DNA from: Lacihabitans soyangensis
GTDB taxonomy: Bacteria; Bacteroidota; Bacteroidia; Cytophagales; Spirosomataceae
Length of the DNA stretch: 64,000 bases
Assembly: GCF_024343775.1 (NCBI RefSeq)
Contig: NZ_RJUF01000173.1
Span: forward strand, 1-64,000
Reading direction: 5' to 3'
This document shows positions 36,950 through 46,065 of this stretch, piece by piece (within the stretch, counting starts at the first letter, position 1; each line of letters starts with the position of its first letter). The notes below the pieces were generated by a model. The model worked only from the letters and a program-made list of their open reading frames with translations. It had not been told where the DNA came from and searched no databases. The position numbers were made by a program, and so were the translations under genes.

Positions 36950-37066
36950 TACTTTTACAAATAGTTCGAGTTTTTATTTCGTTTGCACATTTTGGGTTCA
37001 GTTTTGTTACTTTGATTTTGCTGCGTTGTTTTAGCTCTTTTTTTTAATTTATTTAATATTTTTATT
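36950..37066 (+). promoter_or_regulatory. conserved ~100-nt leader of the first RRM gene
   Basis: TACTTTTA at 36950 fits the -7 element with one mismatch. From TTCGAG at 36965 to the ATG the leader is exactly 102 nt, and it aligns with the leader of the second RRM gene, sharing TTCGAGTTTTT, TTCGTTTG and CGTTGTTTTAGCTC. The stretch 36605-36949 otherwise holds nothing I recognise. Confidence 0.6.
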
Positions 37067-37339
37067 ATGAACATTTTCGCAGCAAAATTGAATTACGACA
37101 CTACTGACGAAACTTTACAAGCCGCTTTCGAAGAATTCGGAGAAGTTGATTCAGCAAAGGTTATCATGGACAAATTTACAGGCCGTTCTAAAGGCTTTGG
37201 ATTTGTTGAAATGTCTAACGACGCAGAAGCAAGAAACGCTATCAATGCATTGAACGACTCAGAATTAGACGGTCGTACTATCGTTGTTAAGGTAGCTGAG
37301 CCAAAAGGCGACAGACCACAAAGAAGAGAGAGATATTAA
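37067..37339 (+). CDS. RRM-type RNA-binding protein
   Basis: 90 residues, one RNA recognition motif. RNP-2 is NIFAAKL at the very N-terminus; RNP-1 is SKGFGFVEM at residues ~44-52. The C-terminus is a short basic tail, RPQRRERY. Such Bacteroidota RRM proteins bind single-stranded RNA and probably act as global post-transcriptional or cold-responsive regulators. 75 of 90 residues match the second copy downstream. It has its own terminator. Confidence 0.95.
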   Translation: MNIFAAKLNYDTTDETLQAAFEEFGEVDSAKVIMDKFTGRSKGFGFVEMSNDAEARNAINALNDSELDGRTIVVKVAEPKGDRPQRRERY

Positions 37340-37358
37340 TTCTCATTTTCAGATAGAA

Positions 37359-37387
37359 AAAAAGCCTTTCCAACGAAAGGCTTTTTT
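37359..37387 (+). terminator. terminator of the first RRM gene
   Basis: Perfect AAAAAGCCTTTC / GAAAGGCTTTTT stem, 4-base loop, T-rich tail. Confidence 0.92.
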
Positions 37388-37576
37388 TATGCCCAATTTT
37401 TTGAAACACTCCTTTAAAAATAAATAGAATCTTATTTCTTCTTCAAATAAGTATATTCCAATTCTTATTCATTGCATTTATATTTAATACTTTGATAAAA
37501 TAAACTTCATTCAAAACCCACAAAATAAAGATTCGATTAAAAATTGGACATTTTGGGCTTATTATTAGAAAATAAA

Positions 37577-37607
37577 TTTGGAAATAAAATATTTTATTAT
37601 ACATTTG
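37577..37607 (+). promoter_or_regulatory. promoter of the second RRM gene
   Basis: TTTG at 37577-37580, 19-bp spacer, TACATTTG at 37600-37607: an exact match to the Bacteroidota housekeeping consensus and spacing. Confidence 0.75.
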
Positions 37608-37716
37608 AACCGATTTCGAGTTTTTTCTTCGTTTGTCTGAATGGTTTTCTTTTTTGATTTATCGTTTTGCTACGTTGTTTTAGCTCTTTTTTCTTAATTT
37701 TTTAATTTTTATTTAA
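37608..37716 (+). promoter_or_regulatory. conserved leader of the second RRM gene
   Basis: From TTCGAG (37615) to the ATG is 102 nt, the same length as in the first copy, with the same sequence blocks near both ends and a variable middle. U-rich, no stable hairpin seen. Confidence 0.6.
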
Positions 37717-37989
37717 ATGAACATTTTCGTAGCAAAATTGAATTACGACACATCAGATGACACTTTATTAGCAGCATTTGAAGAATTTGGAACTGTAGAT
37801 TCAGCAAAAATTATTTTTGACAAATTTACAGGACGCTCTAAAGGATTTGGTTTCGTTGAAATGCCAAACGACAGCGAGGCTAAAAACGCAATCAGCTCTT
37901 TGAACGAAACAGAATTAGACGGACGTACCATTGTAGTTAAAGTAGCTGAACCAAAAGGCGAAAGACCACAAAGAAGAGAAAGATATTAA
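37717..37989 (+). CDS. RRM-type RNA-binding protein, second copy
   Basis: 90 residues with RNP-2 NIFVAKL and RNP-1 SKGFGFVEM. It differs from the first copy at 15 positions, most of them conservative (Asp/Glu, Ser/Thr, Ile/Val), and is the same length, so this is a tandem duplication kept under selection. Transcribed from its own promoter and ended by its own terminator, so the copies can be regulated separately. Confidence 0.95.
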   Translation: MNIFVAKLNYDTSDDTLLAAFEEFGTVDSAKIIFDKFTGRSKGFGFVEMPNDSEAKNAISSLNETELDGRTIVVKVAEPKGERPQRRERY

Positions 37990-38006
37990 TTGCTCTAATG
38001 CAAATC

Positions 38007-38036
38007 AAAAAAGCCCTCCACTAGAGGGCTTTTTTT
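38007..38036. terminator. terminator between the second RRM gene and the convergent beta-lactamase
   Basis: Perfect AAAAAAGCCCTC / GAGGGCTTTTTT stem with a 5-base loop; strong in both directions. Confidence 0.92.
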
Positions 38037-38053
38037 ATGTGTAAACTTCATAA

Positions 38054-38962
38054 TTACAGCCACTTATCATAGCCTTCGGGCAATTTCCACTTAGATTTTG
38101 GCTCGAAATACCTCCAAAGGGCCGACGAAATACTTCTAGCAGCACGATACCCTTCATTGTTCTTGTTCCATTGAGTATCTGTTTGATTTTTGGTAATCAT
38201 ACAAAAAACATAGTCGCCATGCGGAGCATGCACCAACATCACCTCAGATTTTGACCTATCCACGGCACCTGATTTATAGGCAGTTTTGATATTTTCCGGT
38301 ATTTGTGAGAGACCTTCACCATCCCAATATTGATTGCCCAATGTTTTGTACATTCTGTATGAAGCATCTTTCGTGAAAATCTCCCCTTTTCTGAGCATCT
38401 TCATTAATGTTGCCATTTCTCTAGGTGTTGTTTGCCCCCAACCATACATTTTTTGAAAACTCCTTCTACCCTCGGTCCTTGAATTCACTCGGGTACTTTT
38501 CAAACCCAGCGAATCCATCAGATAATTAATTCTTTCGCCTTTAACTATACCTTGAAGCCATAGACTTGCGGAATTATCCGAAACCGACTCCATCAAATAA
38601 ATAAGCTCTGAAACAGGAATCTTGGTGCTGTCACGAAACGAACCCACAATGCCATCATCGTACTTCAAGGAATCCTTGTAAGTTAAGACCTCGTCATATT
38701 TTAGTTTTCCGTTTAAAATATGAGAAAAAGTAGCAATCATGATGGGTATTTTTATCATACTAGCCGTTGGAAAAGTAGTATCCGCATTAACAGCGGCAAA
38801 CTGTCCCGTTCTCAGATTTTCGACATACACGCCTATCTGACCATCGAAGCCTGAGGTTTCTTTTTCTAATATTTTCTGGAGTTTCAGGTCAACTTTGGTT
38901 TTTTGTGAAAAAATATTAAAGCCGAAAAATAAGAATACTAAGGTAATTATAGATTTATTCAT
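38054..38962 (-). CDS. class A beta-lactamase-like serine hydrolase
   Basis: 302 residues, signal peptide (ITLVFLFFGFNIFSQ). Active-site motifs: SxxK at S68-K71 (ASMIKIPIM), SDN in MESVSDNSASLWL, and KSG in TAYKSGAVDRS in place of KTG. The acidic residue expected in the omega loop (ExxLN in true class A enzymes) is not evident (the region reads TRVNSRTEGRRSFQ), so deacylation of beta-lactams is doubtful. It may be a housekeeping PBP-like carboxypeptidase or esterase, or a true beta-lactamase of a divergent type. Confidence 0.82.
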   Translation of the reverse strand: MNKSIITLVFLFFGFNIFSQKTKVDLKLQKILEKETSGFDGQIGVYVENLRTGQFAAVNADTTFPTASMIKIPIMIATFSHILNGKLKYDEVLTYKDSLKYDDGIVGSFRDSTKIPVSELIYLMESVSDNSASLWLQGIVKGERINYLMDSLGLKSTRVNSRTEGRRSFQKMYGWGQTTPREMATLMKMLRKGEIFTKDASYRMYKTLGNQYWDGEGLSQIPENIKTAYKSGAVDRSKSEVMLVHAPHGDYVFCMITKNQTDTQWNKNNEGYRAARSISSALWRYFEPKSKWKLPEGYDKWL

Positions 38963-39035
38963 CGATGAAAATTTTAGAATGTTTACCTAAAAATAGGAAA
39001 AACATTTGTATGCACTGAGTTATAAAAAATATAAG

Positions 39036-39067
39036 TTTGGCGTATCATTAGTTTTGGCGTAATTTTG
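39036..39067 (+). promoter_or_regulatory. promoter of ychF
   Basis: TTTG at 39036-39039, 20-bp spacer, TAATTTTG at 39060-39067, start codon 18 bp downstream. Confidence 0.7.
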
Positions 39068-39085
39068 CGGAAAATTTAAAAATAT

Positions 39086-40189
39086 ATGGCACTTAGAGCA
39101 GGAATAGTAGGATTACCAAATGTAGGAAAATCAACCTTGTTTAATGCGGTTTCGAGCAGTGCAAAGGCACAGGCGAGCAACTACAGATTTTGTACGATTG
39201 ATCCCAACGTAGGTTTGGTAGACGTTCCTGATACAAGGCTTGACCAACTTTCGGAGATAGTAAAACCCAATAAAGTGGTACCTACACAAATTGAAATTGT
39301 GGACATTGCTGGTCTTGTAAAAGGTGCCAGCCGTGGTGAAGGTCTTGGAAACAAATTTTTGGGAAATATCAGAGAGGTTGACGCTATCATCCATGTGGTG
39401 CGTTGTTTTGAAGACGAAAACGTGCTAAGAGAAGAAGGTGAAATAAACCCAGTTAGTGATAAGGAAATTATTGATATTGAGCTTCAGTTCAAGGACTTAG
39501 ACAGCGTTGATAAAAAAATACAAAAGACGCAAAAGCAGGCAAGAGTGGGTGGAGATGCCCAAGCTAAGTTTGAGTTGGATGTGCTTGAAAGAGTGAAAGC
39601 TTGGCTTGAGCAAGGTAAAAACGTAAGGATGATGGGCCTTACCAAAGAAGAAATGGTGGCCATTGATGATTTGTTCTTATTGACCGTGAAACCCACAATG
39701 TATGTGGCTAATGTTGATGAAGCTTCAATGCACACGGGAAATAAGTACTCAGATGCTCTTAAAAAAGTGGCAGATGAAGAAGGTGCCGAATTGGTGGTAT
39801 TGAACAACTCCATAGAGGCCCAAATAGCCGAAATGGAAGACCCAGACGACAAAGCTTTGTTTTTCGAAGAGTATAAAATGGCTGAACCAGGACTAAACCG
39901 ACTGATAAGATCAGCTTATAAACTGTTGAACTTGGCAACCTATTTTACGGCTGGTGTTCAGGAAGTTAGAGCTTGGACTATCGGTAAAGGCTGGAAAGCA
40001 CCGCAAGCGGCAAGTGTGATTCATACCGACTTTGAAAAAGGCTTCATCAAGGCTGAGGTTATCGCTTTTGACGATAGGATTAAATATGGAACTGAGGCAG
40101 CTTGTAGAGAGGCGGGGAGACTTAGAATTGAAGGAAAAGAATATATCGTTCAAGACGGAGACGTAATGCATTTCAGATTTAATGTATAA
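39086..40189 (+). CDS. ychF: ribosome-associated ATPase YchF/OLA1
   Basis: 367 residues. G1 motif VGLPNVGKSTLFNAVS at 8-23, G3 DIAGLVKGASRGEGLGNKFL, the ATP-preferring form of G4 (YVANVDEA instead of NKxD), and the C-terminal TGS domain ending in YIVQDGDVMHFRFNV. Binds ribosomes and is involved in translation-linked stress responses. Canonical in all respects. Monocistronic, with its own promoter and a terminator downstream. Confidence 0.97.
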   Translation: MALRAGIVGLPNVGKSTLFNAVSSSAKAQASNYRFCTIDPNVGLVDVPDTRLDQLSEIVKPNKVVPTQIEIVDIAGLVKGASRGEGLGNKFLGNIREVDAIIHVVRCFEDENVLREEGEINPVSDKEIIDIELQFKDLDSVDKKIQKTQKQARVGGDAQAKFELDVLERVKAWLEQGKNVRMMGLTKEEMVAIDDLFLLTVKPTMYVANVDEASMHTGNKYSDALKKVADEEGAELVVLNNSIEAQIAEMEDPDDKALFFEEYKMAEPGLNRLIRSAYKLLNLATYFTAGVQEVRAWTIGKGWKAPQAASVIHTDFEKGFIKAEVIAFDDRIKYGTEAACREAGRLRIEGKEYIVQDGDVMHFRFNV

Positions 40190-40284
40190 ATATTTTTTCG
40201 GCAAGTTACTTATTTCAAGAGACTTAAGAAAAAAATAAACAAAAATATTTTAGGAAAATTTTTCTACTAAAGATTTAATTATTC

Positions 40285-40317
40285 AAAAAAGTCAGACCTT
40301 CATGGTTTGACTTTTTT
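40285..40317 (+). terminator. terminator downstream of ychF
   Basis: AAAAAAGTCA / TGACTTTTTT stem extended by ACC/GGT, with a T tail. About 95 bp past the ychF stop. Confidence 0.75.
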
Positions 40318-40362
40318 CTATTTTAGGTAAAAAATAACCGCAGAATTTTGAAAGAATAATAT

Positions 40363-41202
40363 TTGTCATTATTTTTAGAAACCAAACCCTACTATCTGAA
40401 GATAACTTTTACCATATCGCTTTTGATTTTTGCTGTACTATCCACCAACGCTCAATACACCAATCTCGGTGCCGGGGCTTATGGTCGAGCAAATTCTTTG
40501 GTTGCAGTTCCCGATATTTCCTCAGTTTATCAAAATCCGGCAGGCATAGCTTGCCTAAATGACAATTTTGTGGCAGTAGCTATTCACAAAACCTTACCTG
40601 TTGAGGGTCTTACAACGGTTGGATCTTTCGGACAATTAAGCACCAAAGTTGTAAATTTTGGCTTTTCGGTTGACAATTTTGGAGATCAATATTACCATGA
40701 AACTAGGCTTGGTATAGCGGCTGCCAAAAAAATGGATAAGGTTTCGATGGGCTTAAAGTTCTCATTGATGAACAATGCCGTGAAAGAGATGAGCAGCAGA
40801 CAGACCTTTCTAGGCGAATTTGGCATACTGGCCATACCCTCGAAGTTCTTCAGCATTGGACTTCATGTAGTTAACTTCACCAGAGCCAAACTCTACGATT
40901 CACAAGCCTTGCCCACTTTTATCAATTTTGGAATTGGCCTAAATCCATCTAAAAAGATAAATATTAGCGGGCAAGTGGATTATCCTGTTGGTGAAAAGCC
41001 ATTCTTAAAAATGGGCTTAAATTATCAAATAAAAGAAAGTCTTGGACTATCAGCTGGTATCAATCCAAACCTCAATTCCGTCCATCTTGGACTTAACCTT
41101 GACATCAAAAAATACAAATTTTCCTATGCCGTAAGTACGCACCCAAATGTAGGCCTATCCAATCATTTAACCTTAGCACTTTTGTTAAATGGAAAAAAAT
41201 AA
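40363..41202 (+). CDS. PorV/PorQ-like outer-membrane beta-barrel protein
   Basis: 279 residues. Signal peptide (ITFTISLLIFAVLSTNAQ) then a FadL-superfamily barrel start typical of PorV/PorQ relatives: GAGAYGRANSLVAVPDISSVYQNPAGIACL. The rest is alternating amphipathic strands ending LALLLNGKK. There is no ATG before the signal peptide, so the start must be a rare codon; TTG at 40363 is the best choice. It overlaps the next gene by 14 bp, which indicates coupling. Role in T9SS or uptake not established. Confidence 0.75.
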   Translation: MSLFLETKPYYLKITFTISLLIFAVLSTNAQYTNLGAGAYGRANSLVAVPDISSVYQNPAGIACLNDNFVAVAIHKTLPVEGLTTVGSFGQLSTKVVNFGFSVDNFGDQYYHETRLGIAAAKKMDKVSMGLKFSLMNNAVKEMSSRQTFLGEFGILAIPSKFFSIGLHVVNFTRAKLYDSQALPTFINFGIGLNPSKKINISGQVDYPVGEKPFLKMGLNYQIKESLGLSAGINPNLNSVHLGLNLDIKKYKFSYAVSTHPNVGLSNHLTLALLLNGKK

Positions 41203-43210
41203 ACATAAATTCCTCGCTTTTCTGATCTTTCTGATTTCTTTCAAAGGATTCGGACAATCCATCAATCGACCAGAAATCAACCTTGATGAATTCATACAAA
41301 AAATAGCCCCTATACAGACAGAAGATGCTAACTATGAGGATGTTTATGAAAATCTGTTCACGATTTATCAAAACCCATTGGACTTAAACAAGGCCGATAT
41401 CGCAGACTTAAGAGCTTTGTTTTTCTTGACCGAAAATCAAATAAATGCCATTATGAACCATAAAAAGACATTTGGCAACTTCCTCAGTATTTATGAGCTA
41501 CAAGCTGTAGAAGGTTTATCGATGGATGATATCAGAACCTTACTTCCCTTTGTTCAGGTAAAAAATGGCCTCGGTAGCACTCGCTTCTCGAATTTTACTA
41601 AAAAGGCCGTAGAGCATTATTTGGTCATTCGTGCAGACCAAACTCTAGAACCGAGTGCGGGATTTAAAGAAGATAAATTTGCGGGTTCACCTCAGAGATA
41701 TTACACCAGATACCGAATGAGCCACTCAAAGGACTTTAGTATAGGTTTTGTGTCAGAAAAAGACGCTGGCGAACGTAATTTTCTGGATTATTACAATTTT
41801 CATGTGCAAGTTCAGAACAAAGGAATCGTAAAGAACCTAGTCGTTGGAGATTATTTAATGCAATTTGGCCAAGGTATGATATTTTCAGCTGGCTTTGCAG
41901 CCGGTAAAGGTAGTGAACCAGTTTATACCACTCGGAGAAGCAATGTGGGCATAAGGCCTTATAACTCAGTGGTGGAAAACGGTAGCTTTAGAGGAATTGC
42001 CAACACAATAAAAAATGGAAACTTCGAGATAACTACCATGGCGGCTCATAATAAAAGGGATGCTTCGGTGGATCTAAACGAAGAAACCCAGGATGATTTT
42101 TTTAGTTCGATACTATCTGCGGGTTTTCACAGAACTGAAACCGAAATTGCAAATAAAAACTCAATTAGTGAGACCAATTTAGGAGGAAATGTTTTGTATA
42201 AATTGGATCACCTCCAAGTTGGATTTTCTGTACTTCACACCTCTTTCGACAAGACTTTTCAGAAAAGAGAATTGCTATACAACCGATATGAATTTGTGGG
42301 AGACAAAAACACGGTTTTAGGCCCAAATATTTCACTTTCTTGGCAAAACTTCAATTTCTTTGGTGAGGCGGCCAGAAGTTCGTCGGGTGGTTTTGGATAT
42401 ATAACTGGTTTGGTGGGAAGTCTCGGACCCAAGGTAGAATGGGCTTTGAATTTGCGGAATTATCAACCCAACTTTCATACTTTTTATGGGATTTCTTTTG
42501 CTGAAGGAAGCCGAACTATCAACGAAAAGGGAATCTATAATGGCTTAAAATATATTATTAAAAAAGGCCTAGAAGTATCTGCTTTTTATGATTCATTTAG
42601 TTTTCCATGGCTGAAATATCGGGTAGATGCTCCTTCCTCTGGTCAAGATTATCAAGTTCGAATATTGTATAAACCAAATAAGATTTTTAGTCAATATATA
42701 GCTTTTCACAAAGAGATAAAACAAAGAAACAGCTCTGATAATAAGAACTTTACCCACCAGCTACTAGAAACTGACCGAAACAATTTGGTTCTAGGAACTG
42801 ACTATATTTATAACACTTGGCTCAGATTACAAAGCAAACTCCAGTACAATGGTTTTGCCATAGAAAACACATCAAAATCAAACGGTTATGCATTTATACA
42901 AGATATTGAAACCAAAATAAAACGTTGCCAAATAAAGGGTAGATTGGCCTATTTTAATACCGATTCTTACGACAGCCGAATTTATGCTTATGAAAATGAT
43001 GTTCTTTATGCCGTTTCTTTTCCTGCGTATTATGGCAAAGGTTGGCGATACTATTTGATTGGAAAAATGCCAATCAGTCGTAATTTAGATGCTTGGATTC
43101 GGATTGCCCAAACTAATGTAAGCGACAGAACCACAATTGGAAGTGGTATGAGTGAAATTGAAGACAACAGAAAGACAGATTTGAAGGTACAATTGAAGTA
43201 TAATTTTTAG
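41189..43210 (+). CDS. helix-hairpin-helix + outer-membrane barrel protein
   Basis: 673 residues. Signal peptide (FLAFLIFLISFKGFGQ), then a ComEA-like helix-hairpin-helix unit: NPLDLNKADIADLRALFFLTENQINAIMNHKKTFGNF and YELQAVEGLSMDDIRTLLPFV, each with the DLN/hairpin pattern. From about residue 130 on the protein is a long run of amphipathic strands with aromatic ends, ending LKVQLKYNF, which suggests an outer-membrane barrel. A known Bacteroidota family of unknown function; the HhH may not bind DNA at this location. Coupled to the PorV-like gene. Confidence 0.8.
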   Translation: MEKNKHKFLAFLIFLISFKGFGQSINRPEINLDEFIQKIAPIQTEDANYEDVYENLFTIYQNPLDLNKADIADLRALFFLTENQINAIMNHKKTFGNFLSIYELQAVEGLSMDDIRTLLPFVQVKNGLGSTRFSNFTKKAVEHYLVIRADQTLEPSAGFKEDKFAGSPQRYYTRYRMSHSKDFSIGFVSEKDAGERNFLDYYNFHVQVQNKGIVKNLVVGDYLMQFGQGMIFSAGFAAGKGSEPVYTTRRSNVGIRPYNSVVENGSFRGIANTIKNGNFEITTMAAHNKRDASVDLNEETQDDFFSSILSAGFHRTETEIANKNSISETNLGGNVLYKLDHLQVGFSVLHTSFDKTFQKRELLYNRYEFVGDKNTVLGPNISLSWQNFNFFGEAARSSSGGFGYITGLVGSLGPKVEWALNLRNYQPNFHTFYGISFAEGSRTINEKGIYNGLKYIIKKGLEVSAFYDSFSFPWLKYRVDAPSSGQDYQVRILYKPNKIFSQYIAFHKEIKQRNSSDNKNFTHQLLETDRNNLVLGTDYIYNTWLRLQSKLQYNGFAIENTSKSNGYAFIQDIETKIKRCQIKGRLAYFNTDSYDSRIYAYENDVLYAVSFPAYYGKGWRYYLIGKMPISRNLDAWIRIAQTNVSDRTTIGSGMSEIEDNRKTDLKVQLKYNF

Positions 43211-43213
43211 CAA

Positions 43214-44089
43214 ATGAGTAATATAGTTATAGAAAACGAAAATTTAAGAGCGACCATAAATCCTTTGGGAGCGGAATTGGTAAGTCTTTTGAAATTAGAT
43301 GACCACACAGAATATATGTGGGACGCCAATCCTGCATTTTGGGGAAAGACCTCGCCAGTATTGTTTCCGATTGTGGGAGGATTAAAAAATGACACCTATT
43401 TCTACCAAGGAAAGGAATATAAACTTCCGAGACATGGTTTTGCAAGAACAATGAATTTTGAAGTGGAATCTCAGACCCAAAATTCAGTTGTGTTTCTTCT
43501 TAAAAATAACCCAGAAACCGAAAAAGTATATCCTTTTGCATTTGAACTTCGATTGGCTTATACACTTATTGCCAACAAATTAGAATTAAAATATCAGATA
43601 ACAAATCCGGATTCTAAGGCACTTTTGTTTTCTATTGGCGGACATCCTGCCTTCAAATGTCCTATAGAAAATGCATTGAATTACGAAGATTATTTCTTGG
43701 AATTTCATGAGAACGAAGATCTGAAGCGTTGGCCATTAAACTCGGCTGATTTGGTTTTAAATGAACCCTTGGAAATTTCCAAAAATACCAACAAGCTATT
43801 GCTTACCAAAGAATTATTTCACCAAGACGCACTGGTTTTCAAGCATTTAAAATCAGATTGCGTTACATTGAAATCTAAAAAGAATTTGAAACAACTAAAG
43901 TTTGAATTTAAAAATTTCCCTTATTTAGGAATTTGGGCGGCTAAAGATGCAGATTTTGTGTGTATTGAACCTTGGTGCGGAATTGCGGATTCGGCAGACA
44001 CCAATCAGAATTTAAAGACGAAAGAAGGAATCATTTCTTTGGAATCAAAAGGAGTCTTTGAAAGGGGTTTTTCGCTAGAAATTTCTTGA
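43214..44089 (+). CDS. aldose 1-epimerase-like protein (LacX type)
   Basis: 291 residues of the GalM-like beta-sandwich family. Features: NPLGAELVSLLKLDDHTEYMWDANPAFWGKTSPVLFPIVGG, catalytic-type His in GHPAFKCPI and acidic residues in IEPWCGIADSADTN. This is the bacterial LacX/YeaD-like branch; it may epimerise sugars or sugar phosphates. It starts 3 bp after the HhH-barrel gene, so it ends that operon, a slightly odd partner for outer-membrane genes. Confidence 0.85.
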   Translation: MSNIVIENENLRATINPLGAELVSLLKLDDHTEYMWDANPAFWGKTSPVLFPIVGGLKNDTYFYQGKEYKLPRHGFARTMNFEVESQTQNSVVFLLKNNPETEKVYPFAFELRLAYTLIANKLELKYQITNPDSKALLFSIGGHPAFKCPIENALNYEDYFLEFHENEDLKRWPLNSADLVLNEPLEISKNTNKLLLTKELFHQDALVFKHLKSDCVTLKSKKNLKQLKFEFKNFPYLGIWAAKDADFVCIEPWCGIADSADTNQNLKTKEGIISLESKGVFERGFSLEIS

Positions 44090-44093
44090 TAAA

Positions 44094-44684
44094 TCACTGA
44101 ATTTCAACATTCAAATTAAACTCGATACGTACCTCATCTTTGATTTTTATAAACTTAATTGGGCTTTTTGGTTGTATTTCGTAGTCACTCATTGAAATAA
44201 CTTTGCAAGCATTGATGATATAGTTTTTAGCATTTATTTTTTTCAATGTCACATTCAATGTTTGCGGTTTGGTTTTACCAGAAATACTAATGAGCGTTTT
44301 AATACAATACTTATAGGCTTTGTTTACCTGTAATTCTTGTTCTTGATGATTTGGAACGGCGGTGAGCATTTCGACATTTATAAAAGGATGTTTTTCAGCC
44401 TTTAATGAGGTCGCTAAATCGTTGTTTATGAATTTGTTACTACAATCTAAGCTTTTTATTTTTACGTTAAAATTGGCTTTATCGAAATCTATTTGTCTAG
44501 TAGAATTATTAATACGGGCAATCAATTGTGCATTTTCGAAAGTATCATCACAAGCACAATTAAAATCTTTTACTGAGGTTTTTCCTTTCAATACCATCTT
44601 GCTGCCTTTCTTGATTTGATAATGAATCAATGAGGGATTAGTGAAAGAAGATAGAAACAAAACAATCAACAATCGGACTAACAT
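44094..44684 (-). CDS. YceI-family lipocalin-like protein (second copy)
   Basis: 196 residues, signal peptide (LLIVLFLSSFTNPSLI). YceI pattern: GSKMVLKGKTSVKDFNCACDDTF, the conserved LDCSNKFINNDLATSLKAEKHPFI and the final DEVRIEFNLNVEI. YceI proteins are periplasmic beta-barrels that bind isoprenoid lipids such as quinones. A Cys pair (CAC) is present. It follows a terminator, so it is probably separately transcribed although it belongs to the same YceI/porin cluster. Confidence 0.82.
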   Translation of the reverse strand: MLVRLLIVLFLSSFTNPSLIHYQIKKGSKMVLKGKTSVKDFNCACDDTFENAQLIARINNSTRQIDFDKANFNVKIKSLDCSNKFINNDLATSLKAEKHPFINVEMLTAVPNHQEQELQVNKAYKYCIKTLISISGKTKPQTLNVTLKKINAKNYIINACKVISMSDYEIQPKSPIKFIKIKDEVRIEFNLNVEIQ

Positions 44685-44700
44685 TTGCTTAAATTTAAAG

Positions 44701-44734
44701 AAAAGAGGACTCAGTTTTATTTGAGACCTCTTTT
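44701..44734 (-). terminator. terminator downstream of the porin gene
   Basis: AAAAGAGG-CTCA / TGAG-CCTCTTTT stem, with single unpaired A on each side. Confidence 0.65.
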
Positions 44735-44748
44735 ACATTTTATTCTAA

Positions 44749-46065
44749 TTAAAATCCTACAATCGCTTGAACTACAACTCCTTTGAAGCCAGCACCTGCC
44801 AATATATTGGCTGTTGGATAATCGTTATATTTCTGATTTACATATTCTGCTTTCATTAGTATGTTGTTAGTCACAAACCATCCAGCGGCAATTGCTGTAC
44901 GATCAATACTTTGTTCATCCACTACTTTTGAAATCATCTGACCAGAGACAGTATTGTATTTTGCACCTACAAAAAGGTTCTCTTTTTTACCAAGTCTGTA
45001 AACAGCCTCTACCGCAACTTGATTGGCTTTCCTTTTGTCAAAATTCGCAACTTCCTCCGCATAAGATCCACCTTTAGAATTTTCTAATGTACCGAACACT
45101 TCCAAGCCATGAACTTTGGCGAAAACGTTGAACTGAACTGAAGCTACTTGGTTTGTAAATCCTGGATTTACCCTACCTGAAAAAGCATTTCCTGTTGTGG
45201 TTGCAGCCTCGGCCTCAGTCACATAGAAGTAATTACTACCCGTTCTATCTCCACCATAAAGTGTACTACGTCCATCGCTTTGGTTGTAGTAAAATGATCC
45301 TGAAGCTCTTACTCTTATTTTTTCTTGCACTTTTTTGTCATAGGCCAATTTACCATAAACAGAAGGGCTTCTTTTATAGGTTTCGGTAGTGCTTCCTGGC
45401 ATTAGTGGCTTTTGGAAACCACCATTGATTAATCCATTAGACAAAGCCACCATTCCCAATAATCCATTTTTTTGTAAATAAACCTCCGCAGCAACCTCAG
45501 TAGCAAAAGCATCCATGATGTAGTTTTCTATGAACGGATTGTAAAGAGCGTGTCCTCCATCGCTTCTCCTGAAGTGCATGTCCCCGTAGTTTATTTCCAT
45601 GTGACCGACTTTTACGGTTGCTAGTTTCATGATTTTATCCCAAAATTCGCCTTTGAATGGCACTTTGTCCATTTGAATGTAACCACCTTTTACCCAAGAC
45701 TCATTGTGGTGGCGAGATGAAAGATAGGTAGTTAGATTCAACCTGATACCATCAGCAAGCTGCACGTCTGTGTACAAATTGGCTTGAGCAATAGCAAAAC
45801 CAGATGCCAAACGTGGGTACAATTTCACAGCACCCGAGTTTTCATGGCTTAAGCTTTGAAAAGGTTGTGTAAAACCAGCACCAATTCTTACTTTTAATCC
45901 GTCAAATTTAGAATCTGTAATCTTAGGCGTTTCAAATACATTAATTCCAGTTTTGTCATATGCTCTAAGATTATCTATGTGTGCTTGTTGTGCTACTGTA
46001 GCTAGCGGCAATGATAATAAGGCTGTTACAGCTACATTTCTCATTTGTGAAATAAAAGTTCTCAT
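44749..46065 (-). CDS. outer-membrane porin-like beta-barrel protein
   Basis: 438 residues, signal peptide (VAVTALLSLPLATVAQQ), then amphipathic strands: GLKVRIGAGFTQPFQSL, FAIAQANLYTDVQLADGIRLNLTTYL, VKVGHMEINYGDMHFRRSDGG (a conserved loop in phosphate-selective-type porins), and a terminal strand GVVVQAIVGF with C-terminal Phe, the usual outer-membrane insertion signal. It overlaps the upstream YceI gene by 4 bp (ATGA). A substrate cannot be named. Confidence 0.78.
   Translation of the reverse strand: MRTFISQMRNVAVTALLSLPLATVAQQAHIDNLRAYDKTGINVFETPKITDSKFDGLKVRIGAGFTQPFQSLSHENSGAVKLYPRLASGFAIAQANLYTDVQLADGIRLNLTTYLSSRHHNESWVKGGYIQMDKVPFKGEFWDKIMKLATVKVGHMEINYGDMHFRRSDGGHALYNPFIENYIMDAFATEVAAEVYLQKNGLLGMVALSNGLINGGFQKPLMPGSTTETYKRSPSVYGKLAYDKKVQEKIRVRASGSFYYNQSDGRSTLYGGDRTGSNYFYVTEAEAATTTGNAFSGRVNPGFTNQVASVQFNVFAKVHGLEVFGTLENSKGGSYAEEVANFDKRKANQVAVEAVYRLGKKENLFVGAKYNTVSGQMISKVVDEQSIDRTAIAAGWFVTNNILMKAEYVNQKYNDYPTANILAGAGFKGVVVQAIVGF

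Noticed and set aside
38054-38962. acquired antibiotic resistance gene
   Set aside because: Class A motifs are partial (KSG, no clear omega-loop ExxLN), base composition matches the neighbours and no mobile element is near; chromosomal housekeeping function is as likely.
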